A stretch of DNA of 10,193 nt from Rhodospirillales bacterium (GTDB lineage: Bacteria; Pseudomonadota; Alphaproteobacteria; Acetobacterales; Acetobacteraceae). How positions within the stretch are numbered: the first letter of the stretch is position 1; the number at the start of each line of letters is the position of its first letter. This document shows, in pieces, positions 1-8,769 of the stretch. The stretch is from positions 1 through 10,193 of the forward strand of contig JAGXAV010000039.1 in the NCBI GenBank assembly GCA_018971455.1, read 5' to 3'. Both the position numbers and the translations under genes were made by a program. Under the pieces are notes generated by a model. The model ran no database searches. It saw only the letters and a list, made by a program, of their open reading frames with translations, and had not been told where the DNA came from.

Positions 1-2730
<2,730 letters not shown>

Positions 2731-2775
2731 GAAAGGCCTTCCGGTGCAGGCAGCCGGGCGGGCGGAACCGCCCCG

Positions 2776-2789
2776 GACAGCAGGCTGTC
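2776..2789. repeat. 14-bp palindrome at predicted secA transcription start
   Basis: GACAGC and GCTGTC form a perfect 6-bp inverted repeat separated by AG. It lies exactly where secA transcription is predicted to begin and touches the last base of the -10 box. It could be an operator for a dimeric regulator, or it could fold at the 5' end of the secA mRNA. No known regulator is assigned. A second short inverted repeat (GGGCGG/CCGCCC, 2760-2773) follows it in the leader. Confidence 0.4.
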
Positions 2790-2817
2790 AGATAGGACCC
2801 ACCCCGTCCCGGGTCAA
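2789..2817 (-). promoter_or_regulatory. Predicted sigma70-type promoter of secA
   Basis: On the minus strand there is a -35 box TTGACC (2812-2817), a 17-base spacer and a -10 box TATCTG (2789-2794). The -35 matches five of six consensus positions; the -10 is weaker but begins TAT. Transcription would start near 2782, giving a leader of about 50 bases before the secA ATG. Spacing and position fit well, but this is read by eye with no start-site data. Confidence 0.5.
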
Positions 2818-2857
2818 CGCCGGGCCGGGCCGCGGGCGAGAGGGTGCGGTGGCCGCC

Positions 2858-2886
2858 TTGTGACCCGCGCCGCCTTCGGCTTAACT
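2858..2886 (+). promoter_or_regulatory. Possible promoter of the isomerase-argJ transcript
   Basis: TTGTGA (2858-2863), a 17-base spacer and TTAACT (2881-2886) resemble sigma70 -35 and -10 boxes, with four and three of six consensus matches. Transcription would start near 2893, leaving a short leader with the GAGGA ribosome binding site at 2901-2905. Spacing is ideal but the boxes are weak, so confidence is modest. Confidence 0.35.
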
Positions 2887-2911
2887 CCGCCGCCCTTCCC
2901 GAGGACCCCCC

Positions 2912-3853
2912 ATGCGCACCCTGCGCCTCTCCGCCGCCCTTTTGGCCGCCTGCCTGCCGCTTTCCGTCGCCGCCCAGACCGCGGCCCCGGCGGCCCCAAC
3001 CCCAACGCCCTCTGCCCCGGCTGCAACGGCCCCGACGGCCGCCCCCCCGGCGGGACTGCCGGCCGATCCGGTGGTGGGCAAGGTCGATGATCAGGAAATT
3101 CATCTGAGTGACATCGCCGAGGCCGCTCAGGCGCTGCCCGACCAGTATCGCCGCCTGCCGCAGACCGTGCTGTTTCCGCTGCTGCTCAATCAGGCGATCG
3201 ACCGCCAGGCGGTGCTGGTGCTGGCCCGCAAGCAGGGGCTGGACAAGGACCCCGCGGTGATCCGCCAGATGCACGCGGCCCAGGATGACGCGCTGCAGAA
3301 CGCCCTGATCTCCCACGATGTCAGCCCGATGGCCGACGAGGCGGCGATCAAGGCGCGCTATGAGAAGGATTTCGCCAACAAGCCGGGCGAGGAGGAGGTG
3401 CAGGCGCGCCACATCCTGGTCAAGACCCGGCCGGAGGCCGAGGCGATCATCGCTCAGCTCAAGAAGGGGGCCGATTTTGCCGCCCTCGCCAAGGCGCACA
3501 GCACCGACCCCGGCGGCGCCGAAGGCGGCGAGCTCGGCTTCTTCAAGAAGGGGGACATGGTGCCGGCCTTCTCGGCCGCCGCCTTCGCGCTCAAGCCCGG
3601 CGAGTACACCCAGGTCCCGGTGCAGACGCAGTTCGGCTGGCATGTCATCAAAGTCGAGGCGCGCCGGGCCGCGCCGCCGGCGACGCTGGCGGAAAAACAT
3701 GATGAAATCCGCCAGGTGCTGATCAAGGAAGGCATCCAGAAGGTGCTGGAAGAGGCGCGCGCCGGCGTGACGGTGCAGAAATTCAATGCCGACGGCACGG
3801 TGCCGCACCCGACCGACACCGCCGTGCCGCCGCCCCCGCCGGCCAAGAAGTAG
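2912..3853 (+). CDS. Exported parvulin-type (PpiC) peptidyl-prolyl isomerase
   Basis: This 313-residue protein is predicted to be exported and to catalyse cis-trans isomerisation of prolyl bonds, probably as a folding helper in the cell envelope. The N-terminus (MRTLRLSAALLAACLPLSVAA) is a signal peptide with a likely signal peptidase I site after Ala21. Residues 22-52 are an Ala/Pro/Thr-rich linker. A SurA-like N-terminal helical region (about 53-150) precedes the PpiC domain (about 161-251), recognised by QARHILVKT, GGELGFFKKGDMVPAF and FGWHVIKVEA. The tail ends in polyproline and AKK. The start has GAGGA at 2901-2905, six bases upstream of ATG. argJ follows 30 bp downstream, so the two may be co-transcribed. 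An embedded LAAC (11-14) could be read as a lipobox, which would make it a lipoprotein. The family assignment is secure; the physiological clients are unknown. Confidence 0.93.
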   Translation: MRTLRLSAALLAACLPLSVAAQTAAPAAPTPTPSAPAATAPTAAPPAGLPADPVVGKVDDQEIHLSDIAEAAQALPDQYRRLPQTVLFPLLLNQAIDRQAVLVLARKQGLDKDPAVIRQMHAAQDDALQNALISHDVSPMADEAAIKARYEKDFANKPGEEEVQARHILVKTRPEAEAIIAQLKKGADFAALAKAHSTDPGGAEGGELGFFKKGDMVPAFSAAAFALKPGEYTQVPVQTQFGWHVIKVEARRAAPPATLAEKHDEIRQVLIKEGIQKVLEEARAGVTVQKFNADGTVPHPTDTAVPPPPPAKK

Positions 3854-3883
3854 ACGCTCTCCACGCAGCAGAAGAAGACCGCC

Positions 3884-5113
3884 ATGGCCCTGCCCATCTC
3901 GCCGCTCGCCACTCCGCTGCCCGCCCTGCCGCCCATCGCCGGCGTGCGCCTGGCCGCCGCCGAGGCCGGAATCCGCTACAAGGGCCGCACCGACGCGGTG
4001 CTGGCCGAACTGGCGCCCGGGACGACCGTGGCCGGCGTGTTCACCTCCAGCAAATGCCCCGGCGCGCCGGTGGATTGGTGCCGCGCCGCGTTGCCGGCCG
4101 GGCGCGCCCGCGCGGTGGTGGTCAATGCCGGCAACGCCAACGTCTTCACCGGCCGCGCCGGGGCGCAGGCGGCGCGGGCCACGGCGGTGGCCGCCGCCGG
4201 TCTGGTCGGCTGTCCGCCCAGGCAGGTCTTCCTCGCCTCCACCGGCGTGATCGGCGAGGTGCTGCCGCATGAGCGCCTCACCGCCGCCCTGCCGGCGCTG
4301 CATGCCGGCTTGTCGGAGACCGGCTGGGAAGCGGCGGCGCGCGGCATCATGACCACGGACACTTTCCCGAAGGCGGCCACCCGCGTCGCGCGGATCGGCG
4401 ATGCCGAGGTGCGCATCACCGGCATCGCCAAGGGCAGCGGCATGATCGCGCCGGACATGGCGACCATGCTGTGCTTCGTCTTCACCGACGCGAAGATCCC
4501 CGCCCCGGCGCTGCAGAAACTGCTCGCCCGCGGCACCGAGGCGAGTTTCAACCGCACCACGGTGGACAGCGACACCTCGACCTCGGACACCGTGCTGCTG
4601 TTCGCCACCGGACAGGCGCGCCACGCCCGCGTCGCCCCCGAGGGTGGCCGGGGGCTGGCCGATTTCGGCCGCCAGCTGAACGACCTGCTGCTCGACCTCG
4701 CCCTGCAGGTGATCCGCGACGGCGAGGGCGCGCAGAAGCTGGTGCGCATCGACGTCGCCGGCGCCGTGTCGGCGAAATCGGCCAAGCGGATCGCCATGTC
4801 GATCGCCAATTCGCCGCTGGTGAAGACCGCCATCGCCGGCGAGGACGCCAACTGGGGCCGCATCGTCATGGCCGTCGGCAAGGCCGGCGAGCCGGCCGAC
4901 CGCGATCGGATCGGGGTGGCGATCGGCGGCACCTGGATGGCGCGCGACGGCGGCGTGGTGCCGGGTTACGACGAGGCGCCGGTGGTTGCCCACATGAAGG
5001 GCCGCGAGGTGGAGATCGCCGTCGATCTCGGCCTCGGGCGCGGCCAGGCGACGGTGTGGACCTGCGACCTGACGCATGGCTACATCGATATCAACGGCAG
5101 CTACCGAAGCTGA
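3884..5113 (+). CDS. argJ: Arginine biosynthesis bifunctional protein ArgJ
   Basis: ArgJ transfers the acetyl group from N-acetylornithine to glutamate, closing the cyclic arginine pathway; bifunctional members also make N-acetylglutamate from acetyl-CoA. The 409-residue cytoplasmic protein is of normal length. Visible hallmarks are NAGNAN (81-86), the oxyanion-hole STG (119-121), and the self-processing site KGSGMIAPDMATML. There the precursor is expected to cleave between Ala193 and Thr194, making Thr194 the N-terminal nucleophile of the beta chain. Further hallmarks are TVDSDTSTSDT, EDANWGRI and the C-terminal HGYIDINGSYRS. The start is preceded only by an AG-rich stretch (3871-3878), a weak ribosome binding site consistent with translation following the isomerase gene. 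Whether it accepts acetyl-CoA (bifunctional) or only N-acetylornithine cannot be told from sequence by eye. Confidence 0.97.
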   Translation: MALPISPLATPLPALPPIAGVRLAAAEAGIRYKGRTDAVLAELAPGTTVAGVFTSSKCPGAPVDWCRAALPAGRARAVVVNAGNANVFTGRAGAQAARATAVAAAGLVGCPPRQVFLASTGVIGEVLPHERLTAALPALHAGLSETGWEAAARGIMTTDTFPKAATRVARIGDAEVRITGIAKGSGMIAPDMATMLCFVFTDAKIPAPALQKLLARGTEASFNRTTVDSDTSTSDTVLLFATGQARHARVAPEGGRGLADFGRQLNDLLLDLALQVIRDGEGAQKLVRIDVAGAVSAKSAKRIAMSIANSPLVKTAIAGEDANWGRIVMAVGKAGEPADRDRIGVAIGGTWMARDGGVVPGYDEAPVVAHMKGREVEIAVDLGLGRGQATVWTCDLTHGYIDINGSYRS

Positions 5114-5152
5114 CGCCTTTCATCTTCCGTTAAGTCCTCGCGGCGATACTGC

Positions 5153-5178
5153 GCTCCGGCAAAACGCCACGCCGGAGC
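5153..5178 (+). promoter_or_regulatory. Inverted repeat covering the metalloprotease ribosome binding site
   Basis: GCTCCGGC (5153-5160) and GCCGGAGC (5171-5178) are perfect 8-bp complementary arms around the 10-base loop AAAACGCCAC. The right arm contains GGAG (5174-5177), the only good Shine-Dalgarno sequence for the ATG at 5184, six bases further on. Folding would hide the ribosome binding site. There is no T-run after it, so it does not look like a terminator of argJ. A possible -10 box GATACT (5145-5150) would start transcription inside the left arm, in which case the full hairpin would form only on read-through transcripts from argJ. Confidence 0.5.
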
Positions 5179-5183
5179 CCGCG

Positions 5184-6095
5184 ATGTCCCGCCTGCCCCT
5201 GCTTCTCGCCATCGGCGCGATTGGCCTTGCCGGTCCCGCGCACGCCCTCACCATCACCTTCGATCCCATCGCCGGAGACAGTTTGACCGGCGCCGAGAGC
5301 CAGGCCTTCGGCGCGGCGGCCGCGGCGTGGGAGAGCGTGCTGACCGACCCGGTCACGGTCTCGATCGCCATCGGTTTCCGCGATCTCGGCAGCAACATTC
5401 TCGGCCAGACGTCAATTGCCGAAGTCACCGCCCCCTATAGCAGTGTCGCCGCCCGGCTGGCGCTGGATGCCACCAGCGCCGCCGATGCGACGGCGGTGGC
5501 GCATCTGCCGGCCGCCGTGCCGGGCGGCAGCATCGCCATGACCTCGGCCGATGCGCGCGCCATCGGATTCGCCACCCCGGCCGGAGCGATCGACGCGCAG
5601 ATCGAGTTCACCTCCAACCCGGCCCTGCCCTTCCAGACCAGCCGCAATGCCGGGGGCGGCATCAGCGCCGGTATGTTCGACCTGATCGGTGTCGCCGAGC
5701 ACGAAATCGGCCACGCTCTGGGCTTCGTCTCCAATGTCGGCAGCGATGCCGCGTACACGCCGCTCGACCTGTTCCGCTATCAATCGCCCACGCCTGCCGC
5801 CGGGCTCAGCCACCAGATCGGCGAGGCGGCGAGCTTCTCCATCGATGGCGGGCAGACCAGCCTCGCCACCTTCGCGGATGGCAATTTCTACCAGCCCAGC
5901 CACTGGTCCGGCAGCGTGCCGGCGCTGATGGACCCGGCATTGGCCAGCGGCACGGTGCAGACCATCACCCCGCTCGATGTCACGGCGCTCGACGTGATCG
6001 GGTGGGATACCAGCGTGCCCGAACCCGCCGCCGCCGCCCTTCTGGCCCCCGGCCTGGCCCTGCTGGCGCTCACCCGGCGGCGCCGCCGCGCCTGA
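5184..6095 (+). CDS. Secreted zinc metalloprotease with PEP-CTERM sorting signal
   Basis: This 303-residue protein appears to be an exported metalloprotease anchored or processed through an exosortase-type system. It begins with a signal peptide (residues 1-21, ending GPAHA). The body holds HEIGHALGF at 173-181, the zincin signature with His173 and His177 as zinc ligands and Glu174 as catalytic base. Later come TPLDLFRY, SHW, LMDPA and the repeat-like DVTALDVIGWD. The C-terminus is a textbook PEP-CTERM: VPEP (278-281), a hydrophobic segment, then an arginine cluster (TRRRRRA). The frame is open further upstream, but ATG at 5184 is chosen because it has GGAG at 5174-5177 and starts the signal peptide. 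At the metzincin third-ligand position (183) there is Ser, not His or Asp. It resembles the PEP-CTERM metalloproteases grouped by NCBI; the substrate is unknown. No exosortase gene is in the window. Confidence 0.88.
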   Translation: MSRLPLLLAIGAIGLAGPAHALTITFDPIAGDSLTGAESQAFGAAAAAWESVLTDPVTVSIAIGFRDLGSNILGQTSIAEVTAPYSSVAARLALDATSAADATAVAHLPAAVPGGSIAMTSADARAIGFATPAGAIDAQIEFTSNPALPFQTSRNAGGGISAGMFDLIGVAEHEIGHALGFVSNVGSDAAYTPLDLFRYQSPTPAAGLSHQIGEAASFSIDGGQTSLATFADGNFYQPSHWSGSVPALMDPALASGTVQTITPLDVTALDVIGWDTSVPEPAAAALLAPGLALLALTRRRRRA

Positions 6096-6105
6096 CGGCG
6101 CCATG

Positions 6106-6122
6106 CCGGCCCTTGCGGCCGG
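6106..6122 (+). terminator. Weak stem-loop after the metalloprotease gene
   Basis: CCGGCC (6106-6111) and GGCCGG (6117-6122) form a 6-bp stem with a 5-base loop, starting 11 bases after the metalloprotease stop. No T-run follows, so termination is uncertain. Its location between that stop and the preferred GNAT-Nudix start argues mildly that this stretch is non-coding. Confidence 0.25.
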
Positions 6123-6171
6123 GCCCGAGTTTGGGCACTTGCTGGGCGATGCATCCCGTGCCCCCGCGCCG

Positions 6172-7170
6172 ATGACCGGAACCCTCGCCGAGCGCGGCTT
6201 TGCGCCGCTCGCCACCGAGCGCCTGACGCTGCGCCCCTACCGTGCCGAGGACGCGGCGATGATGCACCGGCTGATCAATGAGTGGGAGGTCTGCCGCAAC
6301 CTCGCCTCGGTGCCCTTCACCTACCCGCGCAGCCTGGCCGATGAGTGGATCGCCTCCACCCATGCCGAGTTCGCCGGCGGGCGGGCCATCCATCTCGCCA
6401 TCACCGGGCATGAGGGCGAGATGGAAACCATCGTCGGCGGCATCGGCCTGCATCTGGACCCGGACCACCGCACCGCCCGGCTCGGCTACTGGGTCGGCCG
6501 CCGATTCTGGGGCCATGGCGTCGCCAGCGAGGCCGGCACGCGGCTGGCCCGCTGGGCGCTGGCCAATCTCGATCTCGATCGGCTGGAAGCCACCGTCGCC
6601 GCCGACAATCCGGCCTCCATCGCGGTGCTGCGCCGCATCGGCTTCCGCCATGTCGGCGAGGGCACGCAGACCTTCCTCGCACGCGGCGGCGACCACCGCA
6701 TCCTGCGTTTCGAGGCGACGCGCACCGACATCTTCGGCGCCCCCGAGGCCGAGCCGCGCGAGGACGGCACCAGGCCGCTTCTACTGGTCGCCGCCTGCGC
6801 GCTGATCGACAGCGACGGCCGCGTGCTGCTCGCCCGCCGCCCCGAGGGCAAGAAGATGGCCGGGCTGTGGGAGTTCCCGGGCGGCAAGCTCAATCCCGGC
6901 GAGACCCCGGAAGCGGCGGTGATCCGCGAGCTGAAGGAGGAGCTCGGCATCGACGTCGCCTCCACCTGCCTCGCCGCCTTCGCCTTCGCCTCCCACGCCT
7001 ACGAAACCTTCCACCTGCTCATGCCGCTCTTTCTCTGCCGGCGGTGGAAGGGCAGGCCGACCCCGCACGAAGGCCAGACCCTGGCCTGGGTCCATCCCAG
7101 CAAGCTCGCCGAGTATCCCATGCCGGAAGCCGACCGCCCCCTGGTCCCGCTGCTGCGCGACTTCCTCTGA
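6172..7170 (+). CDS. GNAT acetyltransferase fused to MutT-like Nudix hydrolase
   Basis: One continuous 332-residue frame joins two enzymes. Residues 10-185 are a RimJ/RimL-type GNAT domain: ATERLTLRPYRAEDA, the acetyl-CoA pyrophosphate loop in LGYWVGRRFWGHGVASEA (Arg111-x-x-Gly-x-Gly) and DNPASIAVLRRIGF. After a charged linker (186-202), residues 203-332 are a MutT-like Nudix domain with WEFPGGKLNPGE and a complete Nudix box: Gly238, Glu244, Arg252-Glu253, Glu256-Glu257 and Gly259. The C-terminal MPEADRPLVPLLRDFL is typical of alphaproteobacterial MutT. The Nudix half probably hydrolyses 8-oxo-dGTP or related (d)NTPs; the acetyl acceptor of the GNAT half is unknown. Elsewhere these are often two adjacent genes after argJ. 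I chose ATG 6172 because GNAT homology begins soon after it; ATG at 6103 is an in-frame alternative adding 23 unremarkable residues. Neither has a clear ribosome binding site. Confidence 0.9.
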   Translation: MTGTLAERGFAPLATERLTLRPYRAEDAAMMHRLINEWEVCRNLASVPFTYPRSLADEWIASTHAEFAGGRAIHLAITGHEGEMETIVGGIGLHLDPDHRTARLGYWVGRRFWGHGVASEAGTRLARWALANLDLDRLEATVAADNPASIAVLRRIGFRHVGEGTQTFLARGGDHRILRFEATRTDIFGAPEAEPREDGTRPLLLVAACALIDSDGRVLLARRPEGKKMAGLWEFPGGKLNPGETPEAAVIRELKEELGIDVASTCLAAFAFASHAYETFHLLMPLFLCRRWKGRPTPHEGQTLAWVHPSKLAEYPMPEADRPLVPLLRDFL

Positions 7171-7251
7171 TCCCCCGGCCGGGCTACGCTTGGCCGATGA
7201 CAGGGAACAGGGCCCTGGGGCTGCGCCCGGGCGGGGCGGAGCCGTGGCCTG

Positions 7252-7269
7252 TTGCCGGCGTGTCGGCAA
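7252..7269. promoter_or_regulatory. 18-bp inverted repeat upstream of the CinA-like gene
   Basis: TTGCCG (7252-7257) and CGGCAA (7264-7269) are perfect arms with a 6-base spacer, lying in the 134-bp gap between the GNAT-Nudix stop and the CinA-like start. The symmetry and 18-bp span are typical of a dimeric regulator's operator, and it could also fold as a small hairpin. I cannot assign a regulator. Confidence 0.3.
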
Positions 7270-7291
7270 TCGCGGCGCCCGGTGTGGGCTC

Positions 7292-7298
7292 AGGGGAG
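7292..7298 (+). promoter_or_regulatory. Ribosome binding site fixing the CinA-like start at 7305
   Basis: AGGGGAG at 7292-7298 lies directly against an in-frame ATG at 7299 but six bases before the second ATG at 7305. Normal spacing therefore selects 7305. An ATG at 7197 is also in frame but has no such site, and starting there would make the site and the upstream inverted repeat coding. Confidence 0.65.
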
Positions 7299-7304
7299 AT
7301 GGGC

Positions 7305-8063
7305 ATGGTGGGCAACCCGACGGCGTGCGTTCTGGTGATCGGCAACGAGGTGCTGTCGGGCCGGACGCAGGATGCCAATATCCGCTTCCTCGCGACGCGG
7401 CTGGGCGAGCTCGGCATTCCGGTGCGCGAGGTGCGGGTGATCCCGGATGTCGTGGAGACGATCGTTGCCACGGTCAACGAGGTTCGCGCCAGGTTCGATC
7501 ATGTTTTCACCACCGGCGGGATCGGGCCGACGCATGACGACATCACCAGCGAATGCGTGGCGATGGCCTTCGGCGTGCCGTGGGAGAAGCACCCGGAGGC
7601 CTGGGCCCGCATGGAACGTCACTACAAGCCCGGCGAGTTCAATGCCGCGCGCCAGCGGATGGCGACGATGCCGCGGGGCGCGAGCCTGATCGACAATGCG
7701 GTGTCGATCGCGCCGGGCTTCACCATCGGCAATGTGCACGTCATGGCCGGCGTGCCGCGCATCATGCAGGCGATGTTCGACAGCCTGGCGCCCAGCCTGG
7801 CCGGCGGGCCGCCCATCGTCTCGCGCGCGGTGCATGCGCAGGGGGTGATGGAGGGGCGCATCGCCGAGGGGCTGGCGGCAATTCAGGCGGCGCACCCGGC
7901 GCTCGATCTCGGCAGCTACCCCTATTATCGCGCCGCCGGCAACGGCGTGGCCATCGTCGCCAAGGGCAATGATCCGGCCGAGGCGGAGGCGGCCATCGCC
8001 GCCGTGACGGTCCTGATGGCCGGCCTCGGGGCGAGCCCCGTCCAGGGCGAGCCGCCCGTCTGA
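7305..8063 (+). CDS. CinA N-terminal-domain (MoCF-like) protein, competence/damage-inducible type
   Basis: This 252-residue protein is the stand-alone N-terminal half of CinA, the COG1058 group with a MoCF/MogA-like fold. Family members have been described as ADP-ribose or NMN pyrophosphatases in NAD recycling. Older annotations call them molybdopterin-binding, which is unlikely to be the real role. Visible hallmarks are VIGNEVLSGRTQDANIRFLA (11-30), VFTTGGIGPTHDDIT (67-81), NVHVMAGVPRIMQAMFD and GSYPYYR (203-209). The C-terminal CinA deamidase domain (about 150 residues) present in the approximately 410-residue full-length proteins is absent, as is common in Alphaproteobacteria. It follows the GNAT-Nudix gene after a 134-bp gap that may hold its own control site. 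Family placement is firm; the precise reaction in this organism is inferred. Confidence 0.92.
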   Translation: MVGNPTACVLVIGNEVLSGRTQDANIRFLATRLGELGIPVREVRVIPDVVETIVATVNEVRARFDHVFTTGGIGPTHDDITSECVAMAFGVPWEKHPEAWARMERHYKPGEFNAARQRMATMPRGASLIDNAVSIAPGFTIGNVHVMAGVPRIMQAMFDSLAPSLAGGPPIVSRAVHAQGVMEGRIAEGLAAIQAAHPALDLGSYPYYRAAGNGVAIVAKGNDPAEAEAAIAAVTVLMAGLGASPVQGEPPV

Positions 8064-8079
8064 TCTGCGCCGGGCGCGG

Positions 8080-8107
8080 TTGAAAAGGCCGGTGATCCTG
8101 GCCTAAT
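8080..8107 (+). promoter_or_regulatory. Predicted promoter of the DUF2889 gene
   Basis: TTGAAA (8080-8085), a 16-base spacer and CCTAAT (8102-8107) match sigma70 boxes at five and four of six positions. Transcription would start near 8114, about 40 bases before the ATG at 8154. This argues against the in-frame ATG at 8106, which lies within the -10 box. Confidence 0.45.
8086..8104 (+). terminator. Terminator-like hairpin after the CinA-like gene
   Basis: AGGCCGG (8086-8092) pairs with CCTGGCCT-type sequence (8098-8104, one G-T pair) around a 5-base loop. A short run of four T occurs at 8112-8115, after a seven-base gap. It sits 22 bases after the CinA-like stop and occupies the spacer of the next promoter. 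It could end upstream transcription where downstream transcription begins, but the T-run is short and displaced. Confidence 0.3.
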
Positions 8108-8153
8108 GGGATTTTGCGACGCAACATGCGCGCCGCGGCCCGGAGGATTTTGC

Positions 8154-8768
8154 ATGCCGTTGAGCCATGCCGTGGCGCGTCACAAGCTGCATCGCCGTGC
8201 CATCGCCATCGACGGCTACGAGCGCGAGGACGGGCTGTTCGACATCGAGGCCCATATCACCGACGTGAAAACCTACGGCTTCGAAAGTGCGGATCGCGGG
8301 GCCATCGCGCCGGACGAGCCGCTGCACGAGATGTGGGTGCGCCTGACCATCGATGACACCATGCGCATCACCGCCTGCGAGGCGGTGACCGATCACGGGC
8401 CGTTCCATGTCTGCCCCGGCGGTGCGGCGAGTTTCGCTGGCCTGGTGGGGCTGACCATCAAGGCCGGCTTCCTCAAGGAAGCCAATGCCCGGGTCGGCGG
8501 CACCGCGGGCTGCACGCATCTGCGCGAGCTGCTCCAGCAGATCGCGACCACCGCCTTTCAGACGCTCTGGCCGATCCGCTCGCGCCGCGAGGCCGCCGCC
8601 GCCGCCAAGGGCGGGCAGCCGGGCGTGGTCTCGGCCAGCGACGGCTCGGCGCGGCTGCTCAACACCTGCTACGCCTATTCGAGCGCGAGTCCGGTGGTGC
8701 GCCGCCGCTGGCCGCACCTGTACACGGGCCCCGAAAGCATCGCCGCCGAGACCGTCTCGGCGGAGTAG
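8154..8768 (+). CDS. DUF2889 family protein, function unknown
   Basis: The 204-residue protein matches my memory of the DUF2889 family: an N-terminal HRRAIAIDGYEREDGLFDIE stretch (about 14-33), ITDVKTYGF, and a C-terminal half with GCTHLRELL (about 121-129) and LLNTCYAYSSASPVVRRRWP. It has no signal peptide or membrane segment, so it is probably cytoplasmic. The start at 8154 is set by GGAGG at 8142-8146, seven bases upstream; the frame extends to an ATG at 8106 but that falls in a predicted -10 box. The conserved Cys/His in GCTH and the invariant-looking NTCYAYS could be functional residues. The family has no established biochemical role that I know. It follows the CinA-like gene by 90 bp and converges on the LysR gene with a 9-bp gap. 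Confidence 0.87.
   Translation: MPLSHAVARHKLHRRAIAIDGYEREDGLFDIEAHITDVKTYGFESADRGAIAPDEPLHEMWVRLTIDDTMRITACEAVTDHGPFHVCPGGAASFAGLVGLTIKAGFLKEANARVGGTAGCTHLRELLQQIATTAFQTLWPIRSRREAAAAAKGGQPGVVSASDGSARLLNTCYAYSSASPVVRRRWPHLYTGPESIAAETVSAE
8743..8763. terminator. 21-bp perfect palindrome overlapping the DUF2889 3' end
   Basis: CCGCCGAGAC (8743-8752) and GTCTCGGCGG (8754-8763) are perfect 10-bp arms around a single C. In RNA this gives an 8-bp stem with a 5-base loop on either strand. It lies inside the last codons of DUF2889, just before its stop, at a convergent gene junction. That suggests a bidirectional terminator or mRNA 3'-end stabiliser. No T-run follows on either strand. Confidence 0.45.
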
Positions 8769-8769
8769 C

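Noticed and set aside
5076..5183. N-terminal extension of the metalloprotease frame into argJ.
   Set aside because: It overlaps the argJ end and would bury the signal peptide 36 residues inside; ATG 5184 has a ribosome binding site and begins the signal peptide.
5412..6215. A 267-codon minus-strand frame opposite the metalloprotease.
   Set aside because: It is an antisense shadow rich in Gly, Arg and Ala; the plus-strand gene has a signal peptide, catalytic motif and sorting tail.
7197..7304. 36-residue N-terminal extension of the CinA-like protein.
   Set aside because: No ribosome binding site, Pro/Gly-rich with no family similarity, and it covers an inverted repeat and the AGGGGAG site used by ATG 7305.
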